The notes: a model not told the origin generated them from the letters alone. A stretch of 64,000 bases of DNA from Zygnema cylindricum (GCA_037447655.1 JBBHKE010000742.1:45078-109077), one strand, 5' to 3'. Positions 13,301-24,694 are shown, numbered from the stretch's first letter. A program made the numbers and translations.

Positions 13301-14575
13301 CGATGTTACTTATTACAGTGATAAAATACTAAGTGCTCTATATAATCGAAGTTATTGTAAACAAATATGTACGACTCGTAGAAATTCATTCAATTTTCTG
13401 TACAATTACTTCGATTACTGTCCAGTATCTCCAGTAGTCGCGTTCGTATGATTACTCTATAAGTTGCAAAAAGAATAAACACGACAACACAAAAATTAAG
13501 CTTTTGTTTTCACAGTGCAACTGCGTAATCACTTAGAAATTCACGAGATGTACCACCATCGAATATTTGATCCGAATATCACAACCAAAAATTATAAACA
13601 TTAGCATTCGGTTGATTTAATGCAATCCACACATTTGGCAATTATACGAGAAAAAAACCAGCTTTTAGAAAATAAAATATCTCGATGTTCCATGCATCTC
13701 ACATTATTGTTTTTAAAACCTAAGATTGTAGATCCAGCATCTACATAATCAAGACATATTAACATCGACTTTGATGAATATTAAATTGCGGTGTGAATGT
13801 GGATGCGAATGACACTGAATTTCATATTGACAACAAAAAAAAGGTTTGCTTCATGTGCTTGCTAAGTTACAAAAAGTGTGAATGAATTTCACGGACAATG
13901 TTAACAAAATATGTTGTAATAATACGTACATAAACTACAATGAAAGAGCCTCACACGTCAAATTTGATAAACACTCATTCTTTGATTCGGTAGCAACAAC
14001 AGCAATTCTTTTGTTAAATCATAGCTTTAAAAAATGTTGTAATGCAAACCAATTCAGAAAACTCACCTGAACTAATATAATGTTAGCTCCCTTTGAATGA
14101 GCCTCCCGAATTAGACTGCAAATTTCCATTATCAAGACACGTAAAAAATGAAATATAAGCATCTTGAGAAACATGTAACGAGTCAGATCCTGTCAATTAC
14201 AGATTAAAGATTAAAATCAGTTTATTTTAATGATACAGCTTCATATTAGAGTTATATAACGCTAAAAATCCGGCTTCATATGGATTGTTACCATAGCAGT
14301 TCAGCAATTATTATAGATATCCAGCAACATAATTAGCTTTCAAACTCGTTTTCACTCACAAACCGAAAAAAAAAACCTTTGTCCAAAAATTGGTCCTTCA
14401 AAATAACTACATTTCTGTTTACTTTCTTACTATAAAAATAAACAGACACGAACCAGAAGCCATGGCCATGGGAGAAGAGACGGCTAGCTGCAAACCTCTC
14501 TGCTTTGGCAACATTAGTGGCAACATCATCCGTACAAGCAAACTGAATTGCAGCAACTGTCACTGCCCGTCCCAT
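7036..14575 (-). CDS. CPA: N-carbamoylputrescine amidase (nine exons)
   Basis: This enzyme hydrolyses N-carbamoylputrescine to putrescine, CO2 and ammonia, the last step of the plant arginine decarboxylase/agmatine pathway. It is a nitrilase-superfamily protein, probably cytosolic since no targeting extension is seen. Exons in transcript order are 14496-14575, 14067-14115, 12053-12144, 10395-10546, 9276-9322, 8841-8874, 8402-8568, 7598-7694 and 7036-7202. All introns are GT-AG, all phases join, and the product is 294 residues ending in TGA. The catalytic triad is present as E44 (QELFEG), K117 (YRKSHIPDG) and C154 (ICWDQWFPE). The spacings of 73 and 37 residues equal those of the characterised Medicago enzyme (48/121/158). 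Other family blocks are QFACTDD near the N-terminus, FYFNPG, the IGSEP and GHAGAN blocks, and FRDRRPDLY near the C-terminus. Oddities: CT microsatellites lie at several splice sites, and the exon 7 donor region is tandemly repeated. I am very sure of family and exon model. Confidence 0.95.
7209..7245. repeat. (GA)n microsatellite at the last intron's 3' splice site
   Basis: A nearly perfect GA run on the + strand. On the gene's strand it is (CT)n and sits a few bases upstream of the CAG acceptor of exon 9 of the amidase gene, where the polypyrimidine tract belongs. Confidence 0.9.
8179..8436 (-). repeat. Tandemly repeated exon-7 donor region (three copies)
   Basis: Three diverged copies of about 42 bases occur at 8179-8220, 8285-8326 and 8395-8436, with periods of about 106 and 110. 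They are separated by CT-rich filler on the + strand. Each copy matches the last coding bases of amidase exon 7 plus its 5' splice site (on the minus strand a GCATGCAGGG-like block, then a GAATCTG|GTGGGTGG-like donor). Only the copy at 8395-8436 gives the conserved GHAGANL protein ending. The others lie in intron 7. Confidence 0.8.
8221..8392. repeat. CT-rich low-complexity filler in intron 7
   Basis: Blocks of ctccct/ccctcc/ctctcc between the tandem donor copies. The large open frames here on both strands reflect composition only. Confidence 0.85.
8571..8625. repeat. G/GA-rich tract at the exon 7 acceptor
   Basis: On the + strand this is ggggagg/gagaggg. On the minus strand it is the C/T-rich polypyrimidine tract immediately before the CAG acceptor of amidase exon 7 (8568). 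Confidence 0.85.
9790..9988. mobile_element. MITE of the CACCGC family in amidase intron 4
   Basis: A 199-bp element with terminal inverted repeats CACCGCTCATCATTATTAG on the left and the complement of CACCACTCATCGTTATTAGC on the right. It belongs to the family seen at 22747, 26433, 31398 and 56023. The right end is followed by TA; the left flank is TT, so the presumed TA duplication has mutated or the boundary is off. Confidence 0.65.
10265..10377. repeat. GA-rich microsatellite in intron 4
   Basis: About 110 bases of (ga)n interrupted by ggg. It lies some 18 bases inside the intron from the exon 4 donor at 10394. Confidence 0.9.
12603..13017. mobile_element. Possible decayed CACC-family MITE in amidase intron 2
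   Basis: The left end reads CACCCATTGCTATTGGGATT and the right end, on the other strand, CACCACTTATGGCTATTAGAG. Both resemble the TIRs of the CACCGCCAATCG family, and both are followed by gaattatt/cactctaatt-type subterminal sequence. The match is imperfect and the left flank lacks TA. Confidence 0.4.
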
Positions 14576-15194
14576 GGCTTCCCCAGCAGTTGGTTCGTAT
14601 TCGCCTCTACGGTATCATCAGATTGTTTCCTGGCTTCCTGCTTCTTGCATTTCTTGCATCTGTACATTCTCCCCCTACTGTAGTTCATAGAGTACGGTAC
14701 GACCATAACAAAGTGGAAGAAGTACCAACGGTCGTACCTCAGAAACGGCAACGAACTATATTAAACTGTATGGTGTCGAAATACCAATTCAAAACCGGTG
14801 GGCGTAACTATTCGGGTAAGTCCATGTGATATTACGATTGCTTAAGAAGTTGTGTACCATCAAGCTCCCTACTTTTAACCAATGGGAGCACCATTCGGTG
14901 ACATTGCCACGTTGAAAATGGCAGTTTGTATTGGCAAAGTTGCCCTCCTTAGAGCTCTTTTATTGCTCTAACTACTTATATGCCTTTTAGGATGAGTTGT
15001 TGTTTTCCAAGTTGTCTAATTCTTTCTAACTACTTCTTATTGGTGGTATGAGATGAGAACTCGTGAAAATCGGGTAGTTCAAACTTGCTCGATATGTTAC
15101 TTGCTCGGTATCTGACGTGGTGAAAGCATCCTCCGATAGCAACAAATGATGTGGAACTGCACTCCTTGTCCATTCGAGAGGTGTTTTATCGATG
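14576..15194. other. Upstream flank of the amidase gene
   Basis: The 5' flank of the minus-strand amidase gene. It should contain the 5' UTR and promoter, but no TATA box or known element could be assigned with confidence. Short open frames here are overlaps of exon 1 in other frames. No gene is seen up to the decayed retroelement. Confidence 0.5.
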
Positions 15195-15575
15195 GTCAAT
15201 AAAATAGAGGGGTTGTCGTTATGTGATCGTTATAACTGGGCATTTGTCCAAATGGATTGATATGGTTGTAATTATTTAGAATGACTCCCTTTACAAGGTT
15301 TTGTCTTAGTTTGTGGCTAGGGTTATAATTTTCCAATGGGGTTTTCAATGTTGAAGGGTAACTGCTTGATAGACCATCGGCTAACTAGCATGGATTATCC
15401 CGAAGCCGACGGCTTGGCTGAAAAGATGTGCCGAGACAATGAAAGGGGCCCCTCCGAAAATATGCCTTTACACTGGATGGAGGGCAATGGGACAATCAGG
15501 TTCCATAGATTGCCATGGGTTCAACTTTTCTCGAGAGGCGTCTTAACTCAAACACATCTTCGAGTTTATTCCCTT
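15195..15575 (+). pseudogene. Decayed Ty3/gypsy-like integrase fragment
   Basis: Around 15391-15426 the frame reads DYPEADGLAEK, which resembles the integrase segment Y-H-P-x-T-D-G-x-x-E-R that holds the catalytic Glu. About 170 bases earlier another frame reads CDRYNWAFVQMD, resembling the V-D-R-x-T-K motif near the second catalytic Asp. Frameshifts and stops separate the parts, and the LTRs were not found. The assignment rests on short motifs and is tentative. Confidence 0.4.
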
Positions 15576-16759
15576 TGAAGGATTCCCGTCATCTTAGGGT
15601 TGCCTCCACGTATACAAGGGTTTTAGTTGACTCGATAAGACAAGGCACAGTGTCACGACTCATACTTGAATGAGCCAAGGTCTTCGAAAAGGAAATACCT
15701 CTCGCCACGGGGAATTTACAAGCGGTAGAGCATTTGGGTCAATTACGGTACTCGCAATGGAAAAATGGGGATTGCGTCCCCAGACAAAGACAAGTCATGT
15801 CAGAGACTTCGCATACACAATGATAAAAAAAAAAAATTGTCTTTACATCTCGACCGACCTACTAGTCTAAAAACTAAAGGTTTTTTCATTACGGAGGGAT
15901 TAAATATAAAAGACATTAAGTAAGGTTATATTGATATCGCTTTCTACCACCTACGAGGATTAAAAGATGAGCCTTCCTTTCACAATACTTATGTACCAAA
16001 GTTAATGGAATGTTTCAAGAAGTCGACTTGCGTCGTCCACGAGGGATCTTTTAATATTTCACTATGTTTATACGACAAGTGGGATTGACATGATGTTTGC
16101 ATCTCGTGGAGTGGACTGGTCGAGGAAGTGACAAGAGCCATTGGTATAGCAAATAGTGTGGAGAGTGCGAAATGTAGGATTTTCCTAATTTCGGATGATA
16201 TAGGCAGTTGGGGTATTAAATGCGTAACTGCTTAACAAAGGGGGTTATGGGAATTAAAGCATGATAATACTCAAATGCTCTTGTGGCAACAAACTTTTGT
16301 GGTGCCAATAGAGGTTGAAAAGGTTTGGTGGAATACTAACATGATTTATTAGTACCACGGGGATTGAAGACGAATATGGTAAACATTACCTTAAAACAAC
16401 AGTATCAAACTACCATTTTGGAACCAAGGCTAACAAATGACGACTAAAGCATTTTACTCCTTCCGGCCATTATGCCCTTTCCCACACTTACCGCTCCACG
16501 GATTGGGCTCGACAACTAGCATGCACAATGGACTCTTGGTGTCGTGGATTGTATGTATGGAGTAATGTTGCCTTTTTTTGGGACGTCACGTCCCACTTGA
16601 CGCAAAACCCCAATAGAGGACGCATGTTTTACGTATACAACGAAAGTGGCCAGTGGGATTGCTCTCACAAAATTGATAATAATATTAAGGAAAAAACACT
16701 TTGTGGCCCATGTTTATATCAAACAAAATGTCCCGCCCCACCGATTGATGAAGAAGCAA
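15576..16759. other. Unassigned repeat-like sequence
   Basis: No supportable gene. It may include the rest of the decayed Ty3-like element. An 83-codon plus-strand open frame at 16528-16779 is rich in Cys and Trp but matches nothing I recognise and runs into the LTR at 16760. Confidence 0.4.
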
Positions 16760-17646
16760 TGGTGAAAAGAGGTAATTAATAAGTCACTTCTCTATTTTAG
16801 TTTTACTTTAAAGAAAGAGAGTGAGGATTAAAGGCACGCCATGGCTGCCGCCATATTTAGAAAACGACAAATTTTGAAGTAGAGGATATTTTACTAAAAT
16901 ATTGCCTAGGTCCAAATTTGAACCTGAATCTGTAGACCTCTATGTGGTCGTTCGTCTTAACCACTAAGGCGTTATCGAAACGATAAACGTGATGGGTTTC
17001 AAAGATTTATAAACATTAACACAACAGCTAATTACCAGCAGACTAACCAAAAGGAGCAATTCATGCATGTACGCAAATCTGAACCGTGTAAAATATGTTT
17101 TGATCGGGCGGTCGGCATTGTAGCCGCCACGCAAAGTGAGTTTTTGGCGTCATTTGGAGATAGCGTCACGTGGTGCCACGTGGCGCCACATTATTTGATA
17201 CCGGAGAAGATGGGAGGAGGAACCATGGCTCCCGATTTGACAAGTGTCACCTTGTAGACCATGTCGTACAATAGCCGTACAATAAGTACATCTCCTATTG
17301 TACCTTCTTGTACTGTATAGTGTTCATCTTGTACTAGGGTTTAGTAGTAGGTAGTCGTGAGTAGGCAGACCAAGACTTAGTGATATTTAGGTACCTCTCT
17401 CTAAGAGAGCTTGTAACTATAAAGGTCATCTTTGACCAGCCATAACTTACTGCTCAGGGGAGCAAATTTAATGATTCATTTTGCGTTTGACTCAAGCGAG
17501 TCTTGTTCTCACAGGGGTGAAGGTGGTCAGAATATTTGTGTGCCTGGGCGGCACTTATTTAGTGGGAAAGTGGAAGGGGCAAATATTATCCTAGAGGCTT
17601 TACATAGGCTGCTCATTCTGTGGGTCAATGGAGACCACAGAATTTC
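16760..17646 (+). repeat. LTR B1 (copia-type, solo)
   Basis: An 887-bp LTR homologous to 23818-24694 over its whole length. It starts near tggtgaaaagaggtaatt and ends in accacagaatttca. The left boundary has the expected TG, and no internal region follows, so it is a solo LTR or recombination product. I found no matching 5-bp target duplication. An antisense tRNA-like segment at about 16920-16985 has a B-box-like GGTTCAAATTT on the minus strand. Typical short gtac-bearing motifs lie at 17270-17330. Confidence 0.8.
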
Positions 17647-18099
17647 ATGGCCCTCGATACGTAACACTACACATTGTATTTCTCAAACATAGCTAGTGGC
17701 GAGGAACTCGATATTTAAGTTAGACTTAGGATTTTTTAAGGTTTTACCAATTTGTCGGATCTGGTTGATTCAGTGAGTTCTTACTCACAAAATAGATGTG
17801 GGGAAATGAAATTTGGGGTCATCAGTCGGATAAGACCGATCAATGTGAACTAATTCAGATTTTTTGCAAGTTTGTTATCATCCTCCCCATGTCAATCCAA
17901 GGAGTGGTGAACATGGAGTGGATGTCGACCATCGATAATGAAGTTAAAATACTCAAACTCTTAAAACTATGAAATGGGTCATCAAGCATCTGAACCTCCA
18001 CTGGCATTGCCCGAGAATTTAGGAACTCATCCATTAGATGAAAAAATATTTATGATTGAAGCCAAGGTAGGAAGATTGCTTGTGTGGGAGAGGTGATAG
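17647..18099. other. Gene-free spacer
   Basis: Nothing recognisable between LTR B1 and the ankyrin-like remnant. Confidence 0.4.
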
Positions 18100-18425
18100 A
18101 AAATGGCAAACTGTTGATAAATTCTATATATACTTATGTATTGTTCTATGTATATTGTTTGTGAAAGTGTTAAAAAGCTTCCACGAGAGGCTAAGTCTAT
18201 AAGAGTTTCCCATTTGTGATCTGGATCAGATGCGTGTGAACCATGAGAGAGAAGCAAAGTAACGATGTTTTGGTGATTATAAGCACATGAAGTGCGTAAA
18301 GGAGTGAAAGTATTGGTTTTGTGAGAGGAAACAATGGCTCCACTTTCAATCAGAAATTGACCACATTTAAGATGGCCAATGGCACATGTATTTGGTGTTT
18401 TCCCTAGCCTGTCACGAGAGTTTGG
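18100..18425 (-). pseudogene. Ankyrin-repeat gene remnant
   Basis: On the minus strand one frame from about 18421 reads DRLGKTPNTCAIGH, then CGQFLIESGAIV, then a second unit TFTPLRTSCAYNHQNIV and TLLLSHGSH, then the start of a third unit with LIDLASRGS. This is the spacing and pattern of ankyrin repeats (TPL-x-x-A, G-H, LL-x-x-GA) in two full units and a partial one. A stop precedes the first unit and the frame decays after the third. No start or intron structure was found, so it is a fragment of a protein-interaction gene. Confidence 0.65.
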
Positions 18426-19046
18426 GTTCTAACTGTAGTTTATAAGTATCGAAGAGTAGGAATGTTTCCAAATCTTGATGCGATGTAGAGAGGGCTAGGC
18501 GAAAAAGATATGGAATATGGTGGAAAAGGTTCAAAATTAAATTATGACAAAATTATCTTATGTTTTAACATTTATTTGTGTTGTGATTGTGTATGCTCGA
18601 AACACATGGTATAACCTTCAACCCTTCCCCTAGTACAGTGTTGATTTACACTTTTTTCAAAGCTTTTAGTCCATATGTTGACTATTTTATTCACCACTCT
18701 TAGATCAGGATCTCTCTATCGCAAGTCAGGTGTCAATTCATGAACTCACATTATATTTGCAATTCCATGAAAAAACCATTTTTTCTCTCCGAACTCCCAT
18801 GGACTGAAACTCTCGCTACAAGACGTTCCTTCATAAATTTCTACTCGTGTTCTCATTAAAATGCACATAGTCTCACATTCTTGATGAGATTACAGATGCT
18901 CCAACATTCCCAAGCTCACGAAAACGTTGTTAGTTCTCATTCCTCGTAAAATTTACAAAGGCTCCCATACTCGGAAACGCACGGAAGCAAAATGTGTCGG
19001 TCCATACTACCATCGTCCATACTACCACCTGCTTGTAATTCATAAA
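18426..19046. other. Gene-free spacer
   Basis: No supportable gene or repeat. Upstream ankyrin units or exons of the remnant were looked for on the minus strand and not recognised. Confidence 0.4.
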
Positions 19047-19048
19047 GC

Positions 19049-19537
19049 TACACCGTAAATCGTTTCTCACCCCCAAAATTTGACCCTCGAGCCTAAGATA
19101 GAATTAATTACTCTATTTGTTTTTTTACGTTAATTAAGGTGTTGTTTAACTAACGTTAACAACTCTAATTTGGACAATTTTTAAGTAGTGTAGTGTAGGA
19201 AAGTCCGTACTAAGATTGCTCGTTATTTCCTACAATCGTATAGATGAGTGTCAAAAATAGGCGTCAACATGTGAAAGTGAGTGCGTCCTCCTGAAAAAGC
19301 ACACTCATATTTGATTCTCAAACAGGGGAAAATCATGGAAATATGTTCCCACATGATAAAACGTCGACCATGTGAACACGGGCTACACTATGGGGAAAAT
19401 GTACCCAATTTAGAGTCGTGCAAAATTTATATTTCATTGATTTATTGGCAAAAGGATTTGAACCCTACTTAGAGTGAATTGCTTTAATTGTTTTTTTACA
19501 CTAATTATTTTTTAACGCTAATAGCGATTCACGGTAT
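19049..19537. mobile_element. MITE-like element, CACCG family (diverged)
   Basis: The left end after TA is CACCGTAAATCGTTTCTCACC. The right end is the complement of CCGTGAATCGCTATTAGCG before TATA. Subterminal tracts (tagaattaattactctattt, ttttttacgttaattaa) match the other family members. About 490 bp. Confidence 0.55.
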
Positions 19538-22104
19538 ACATGGAAAAACGTTCGAGATACATAACTCACACGACAAGCACTCGCAATTGCTTTTAAGGTT
19601 TCAACCTTTGTGGTACAAATCTTGACCTTTACTTAGTACGAATTGGTACTTTCCACCTTTAATGGCGTAAAATAGTACGATGTTTGTTGATTGCGCCACG
19701 CAGGTTGGGTAAAGACTGACGCCATTTCATCTTTATGAGTTTAATTGTGTCAAAATTGTCACCATTATGTTCATAGTCATTTAAATCTCATGGTTACGAC
19801 ATTTTGTGTTCATCTGCTACCATGCTTGTTAAAACATTCATATTTGATGTTTAGACTTAATATGTGGTGGACCCACATATGCTTTACGATGTATCATAGT
19901 AGAAAGCTGATTTTTTGTTACACGTCCACGAAAATTGTCTGGCCCATAGCAGTATTGGCTCGTAACTCAATTCAACTATCCAAATAGATTTATAAAAACT
20001 AATAATCATTGAATTATGTCACTAGGTTTGACGAAGCAACTTTAAGCTTTTAAAATTTGTTCGAAAAATGAATCTTTCGTAAAACACATGTTTTTGGATC
20101 AATTTGTTTACACGCTTTTCTTTATCTTGATGTAAATCTTAAAAAGTAATTTATACGTTAGACTATCTAAGTAAATTCAGACAGTAGGGAAAGAGGTACG
20201 AAATCTTAACAATGGGGTTGACAATCATGCACCAAGAAGTGGGAAGGTCAACAAGTTCGTCTAAACTTAGCATAAGGTATTGGTCTGTACCTTCATAGGA
20301 GTCTTCAGGGTAACGCATAAAACAAAGACTTTATTTCGGGCATTTGGAGCGGTATCTAAGAGGTTTTCAGTGTTTTTGAGGCATTGGCTTTCGCTAAGTC
20401 CCAACCCATGATTGGGACGAGAGTGGATAGTTCACAGGTTGTAATTCTTTGGTTATGATAGCCCTAAGTTTTATAGGAACCTTATATTTCTTGCATGTAA
20501 TATTATTGCGAAAATATTGTGTATATATACGTTTGACTATATGATGGATTCAAAGAGGGTTAAGGACAACTGCTTCGCCGAGTTTGAACCACGGGAGCCT
20601 TGAAAGATCTTCCATTCAAAATAATGTCTCCGACAACTCCTTGTTTAACCAAAAATTTGTTGGAAGAGGATTAGGCAATATCCTTATAAGCAGTTGTCTA
20701 TATCTTGTGTAACATTTAAAATAGCAGGCTCAATTGTGACCCCACTCAAAACCCTTACAACACTTCTCTGCCCGAAAATATGTAATGGAGTTTTCCCCCC
20801 AAACACTTTGATGTACATTCTATTTGGTGGCACACATCAACATTGTTTTCTCAACGTTAAAAATTGTCGCATTGACGACATCTACGGTCATAAATCATAA
20901 TTTTTGCAGTCAAAAGATACAATTTTTTATTACTACTTTAATTGTGACGCCCCATTTAGCGAAGGTGCCTTCCACCCACCTTTACGGTCCCATTTTGTCA
21001 ATTATTCCCGAAATCGGAAATTGTACAGTCTACGGCCTCGTTGAATGAAAGACCTGAGTTCACCTAAAATTGTCGAAATTAATACAAACCAAAATACTCG
21101 AAGCATGCATATTTATGACGTCATAAGTAGAAGCATTCACAACATCACAACTATAGACAAATTACTTCACAAAACATACGTTTATTATGTCGTCGTTTTT
21201 CACCTCACAAAAGTGTCTCTCTCCCTCTGTCTCTTTCTCTATATATATATCTATCTCTCTCTTTCTCTCTCACTCGCTCAATAATCATTATAAGACTCGA
21301 TTTAACAGTGTACACGGCACGAGAAACGCATGCCCGCTAAACACTCCCAAAGTACAAGATCAAACTTGTTTGATGAATCGAAACCATGATTTTATGCTAC
21401 ATTGTGACCCAAACTTAGACAAAACGTACAACAAACGATAAACACACACAAAAAAAGAACTATGCTGAATAGTTCGCTAAAGAAGTTGTAGAGTCGAACT
21501 ACCGATTCCACGATGTAGTTCAACAAAAAGCAAGATATCCAATCCTTTACACCTAACTTGAACATTCAACTCTAGATCCCCTTAGCCACTTGAAGGTGCC
21601 TCCCTCTTGATGGATCAATCGCCATTTTCCTTGCAACAAGAGAGAGGGCCTCCCTCGTGAAGAATCTCAACGATATCTATTAGTTTCGAGTCGTGGACAT
21701 AGGGGGGGACTATGCAAATCCTTCCTTTCCCAATGAAATTGTTAAGAGGCAACCCTTTGGCGCCCCACATTGAATCCCACTTGTCGGTGAAACGAGGGAG
21801 ATTTTCTCCCTCGCGGCATGTAATAGTAGAATATTGATAAATAGTGGCTACTGATTTATGTTTATGTCATCTCACACGATTTTGTCAGGCGGAAAATTTT
21901 GCGCACAATACATTATGACGGAAAAAGAGTGGAAAGAAAAATAATGAACTGTGATAAAGACAACAACAAGGTGATCTCTCTCTCTCTCCCTCTCTCCCTA
22001 AAATAGAGTGATTTACTCTAAAACAATCATACAATTGGTTGTTTGATGCTAATATTGATTATACTTCAAATATATAGCACCATAGTTCAAAAATAGGTGA
22101 CCGT
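19538..22104. other. Gene-free, AT-rich region
   Basis: No convincing gene. A CT microsatellite lies at 21215-21275. At 21750-21800 the minus strand reads attcaatgtggggcgccaaa, a possible primer-binding region of an old Ty3-like element, but no matching LTR or pol was found. A 74-codon and an 84-codon open frame near 20.8-21.4 kb show no recognisable domain. Confidence 0.4.
21215..21280. repeat. CT/TA microsatellite
   Basis: Alternating tctctc with an internal tatatatat block. Confidence 0.85.
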
Positions 22105-22462
22105 ACGCCCATACAATATGCCTATTGTACGCAAAACATACAATATGCCCTTAAGACCCATATTGTATTGGCCGCTAAATGAAATAAAATAGGAACAAGG
22201 TTGAGTTGCACATCGATCGATAGAGAATTAAATGACATGTCTAAATTTTGAAAAAAAATCGGACAAAAAAAAATATTTATGTGAGTTTTGGGGGACTTTT
22301 AATTTAAGCCGTCAGATTCGGACGATCGGACGACCGTTGATCAAAGTAGGCGATTTAAGAAGATCACATGAAAAGCCCATAAAAAAACTTACGAAAGGAC
22401 AATCTGTCATATTAACGTCTGCAATAAAGCCTCAAATTGACCAACCAAGCAATATGGGACGA
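22105..22462 (+). repeat. Arm 1 of a distant inverted repeat pair
   Basis: This segment, from atatgcccttaagacccata to aagcctcaaattgaccaacc, recurs in inverted orientation at 27547-27880 with moderate divergence and small indels. The arms are about 5.1 kb apart and enclose the MITE at 22747, the truncated copia element with LTR B2, and repeat R3. It may be one repeat present twice, or the ends of a single large inverted-repeat element. Confidence 0.75.
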
Positions 22463-22746
22463 TAAAAATAAATAAATACCACACTGCCAAAAAAATTACC
22501 AAAACCTACGGACCAACCCCGTTGGCGTTCACAGAGTCGAAACGCGGCTGTCAGACGAATATGTGTGAACGGGATTTTTTACGACATGGTTTTTTTCCCT
22601 TTTTAAAACGCACATTCTCATGTGTCTGCGGTTACTAAAACTAAATTATTGTATTTTTTAACTTAAAAAGGTACATTTATGTACGGTCTGACACTGACCG
22701 TACACCACTCTATTTAAGAGACAACCTACTTTCATTTTTTACGGTA

Positions 22747-22963
22747 CACCGCCAATCGTTATTAGCGTTGTGTATGCTAATTCCGTCCCGCTTTTTTTTG
22801 TTTTTATTCTCAAATAGAATTATCCACACTATTTAAAAAAAACCCTAATTCCTAATTAGAATCGACGATTTCTTCGAAATTTTTAAAATTCCCAATTAGC
22901 GTAAACCACGCTAATTATTCGTATACGCTAAAAAAATTTACACGCTAAACACGATTGGCGGTG
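22747..22963. mobile_element. MITE, CACCGCCAATCG family (217 bp)
   Basis: Terminal inverted repeats CACCGCCAATCGTTATTAGCG on the left and the complement of CACCGCCAATCGTGTTTAGCG on the right. Both ends are flanked by TA, consistent with the TA target duplication of Tc1/mariner-type elements. There is no coding capacity. Confidence 0.82.
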
Positions 22964-22984
22964 TACTTGGAAAATAGCCCTAAT

Positions 22985-23771
22985 TAGTAATATGCTAGAA
23001 AAAATTCAGATGGAAAAAGAAAACGGATGTACTACTCTTATGGATTTGAATAAAGTGTTAGAGGGGAGTGAAGAGAGGGAATATTGATCATTAATGATGA
23101 GATGGATGAGATAGAAAGAAAATATATGGAAAACATCCCTTATCGGCAGATTGTAGGCAGTTTAATTTATTTTATGAATTGTACCCGTCCGGATATAGCT
23201 GCAGCTGTAGGTCTCCTTAGTAGAAGTCTAAATGAACCAAGAAAGAGAGATTCGGAAGCTGCCAAAAAGGTGATGAGGTATCTGGTGGGGACAAGGGAAT
23301 TATGGTTGCATTTGGGAGGGGAGCACACTGACATCACCACCTGGAGTGATGCCAGTTATGAAGATGTGCCTTTAAGGCGGTGTAGGACTGGATATGTGTT
23401 GCAAATTGGATCCTATGCATGTTGTTGGAGTAACAAGCAACAAAAAGTAGTTTATCAGTCCACTATGGAGGCTGAATACATGGCTTCCTGTGCCGCCACC
23501 AAAGAATTAATGTGGGTTAAATCTCTTCTTGAAGAACTTGGGTTCATGAAGTGTGAAACTCAAAATGTTTTTTGTGATAATCAAGCTGCTATCTCTATTG
23601 CTGCTAATCCAAAAAAATCACTTCAAAGCTAAGCTTATGGATATAAGACTAGGCTTTGTCAAAGAGAAGGTTGAAAATAAAATTATTAAACGGGTTCATA
23701 AAACAGATAGAGAAATGATTGCAGACATGATGACAAAACGAATGCCTTCCCCTAAGTTTATTTATTGCTGA
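22985..23771 (+). pseudogene. Copia pol fragment (end of RT and RNase H)
   Basis: The C-terminal part of a copia polyprotein, truncated at its 5' end close to the MITE at 22747-22963. It starts at a match to the NMLEKFQM segment of element A. It includes IPYRQIVGSLIYFMNC, the RNase H motifs WSDASYED and TMEAEYMAS, CDNQAAIS, and ends in VADMMTKR-like sequence. An extra base in the A-run at about 23612-23619 shifts the frame between NPK and the following HFKAK-equivalent block. Similarity to element A is high but this is a distinct family member. A purine-rich tract (aattaaggggag) at about 23806-23817 precedes LTR B2. Confidence 0.88.
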
Positions 23772-23817
23772 GAAAACTGTGGATTAAAATTAAAAAGTGA
23801 CTAAGAATTAAGGGGAG

Positions 23818-24694
23818 TGTTAAAAAGAGGTAATTAATAGTTCACTTCTCTATTTTAGTTTTACTTTAAAGAAAGAGAGTGAGGATTAAAGGCACGCCAT
23901 GGCTGCCGCCATATTTAGAAACGACAAATTTTGAAGTAGAAGATATTTTACTAAAATGTTGCCTTGGTCCAAATTTGAACCTAGGTCTGTGGACCTCTGT
24001 GTGGTCGTTTGTCTTAACCACTTAGGCGTTATCGAAACGATACACGTGACGGGTTTCAAAGATATATAAATATTAACGCAACAGCAACTAACCAAAAGGA
24101 GCAATTCCTGCATGTACGCGAATCTGAACCGTGTAAAGTATGTTTTGATCGAGAGGCCGGCATTGTAGCCGCCACGCGAAGTGAGCTTTTGGCGTCATTT
24201 GGTGATAGCGTCACGCGGTGCCACGTGGCGCCACATTATTTGATACCGGAGAAGATGGGAGGAGGAACCATGGCTCCCGATTTGACAAGTGTCACCATGT
24301 AGACCATGTCGTACAATAGTCGTACAATAAGTACATCTCCTATTGTACCTTCTTGTACTGTATAGTGTTCCTATTGGACTAGGGTTTAGTAGTAGGTAGT
24401 CGTGAGTAGGCAAACCAAGAGATTTATTGATATTTAGGTATCTCTCTCTAAGAGAGCTTGTAACTATAAAAGTCATCTTTGACCGACCATAACTTACTGC
24501 TCAGGAGAGCAAATTCAGTGATTCTTTTTGCGTTTGACTCAAGGGAGTCTTGTCCTCACAGGGTTGAGGGTGGTCAAAATATTTGTGTGCCTTGGCGGCA
24601 CTTATTCAGTGGGAAAGTGGAAGGGGAAAATATTATCCTAGATGCTTTACATAGGTTGCTCATTCTGTGGGTCAATGGAGACCACAGAATTTCA
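23818..24694 (+). repeat. LTR B2 (3' LTR of the truncated copia element)
   Basis: An 877-bp LTR starting tgttaaaaagagg directly after the polypurine tract and ending cacagaatttca. It is homologous to B1 (16760) and B3 (39526). An antisense tRNA-like segment lies at about 23975-24035. Near its 3' end it carries an ATG (ATGGAGACCACAGAA) in the same position as the gag start of element A. Confidence 0.87.

Noticed and set aside
16528-16779. Cys/Trp-rich small protein of 83 codons
   Set aside because: No homology recognised, and its end lies inside LTR B1, so it is likely a chance frame.
16760-17646. Target duplication for solo LTR B1
   Set aside because: No convincing 5-mer matched on both sides when boundaries were shifted by a few bases.
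21750-21800. Ty3-type LTR junction with primer site on the minus strand
   Set aside because: The string tggggcgccaaagggttg is suggestive, but no LTR pair or pol was found around it.
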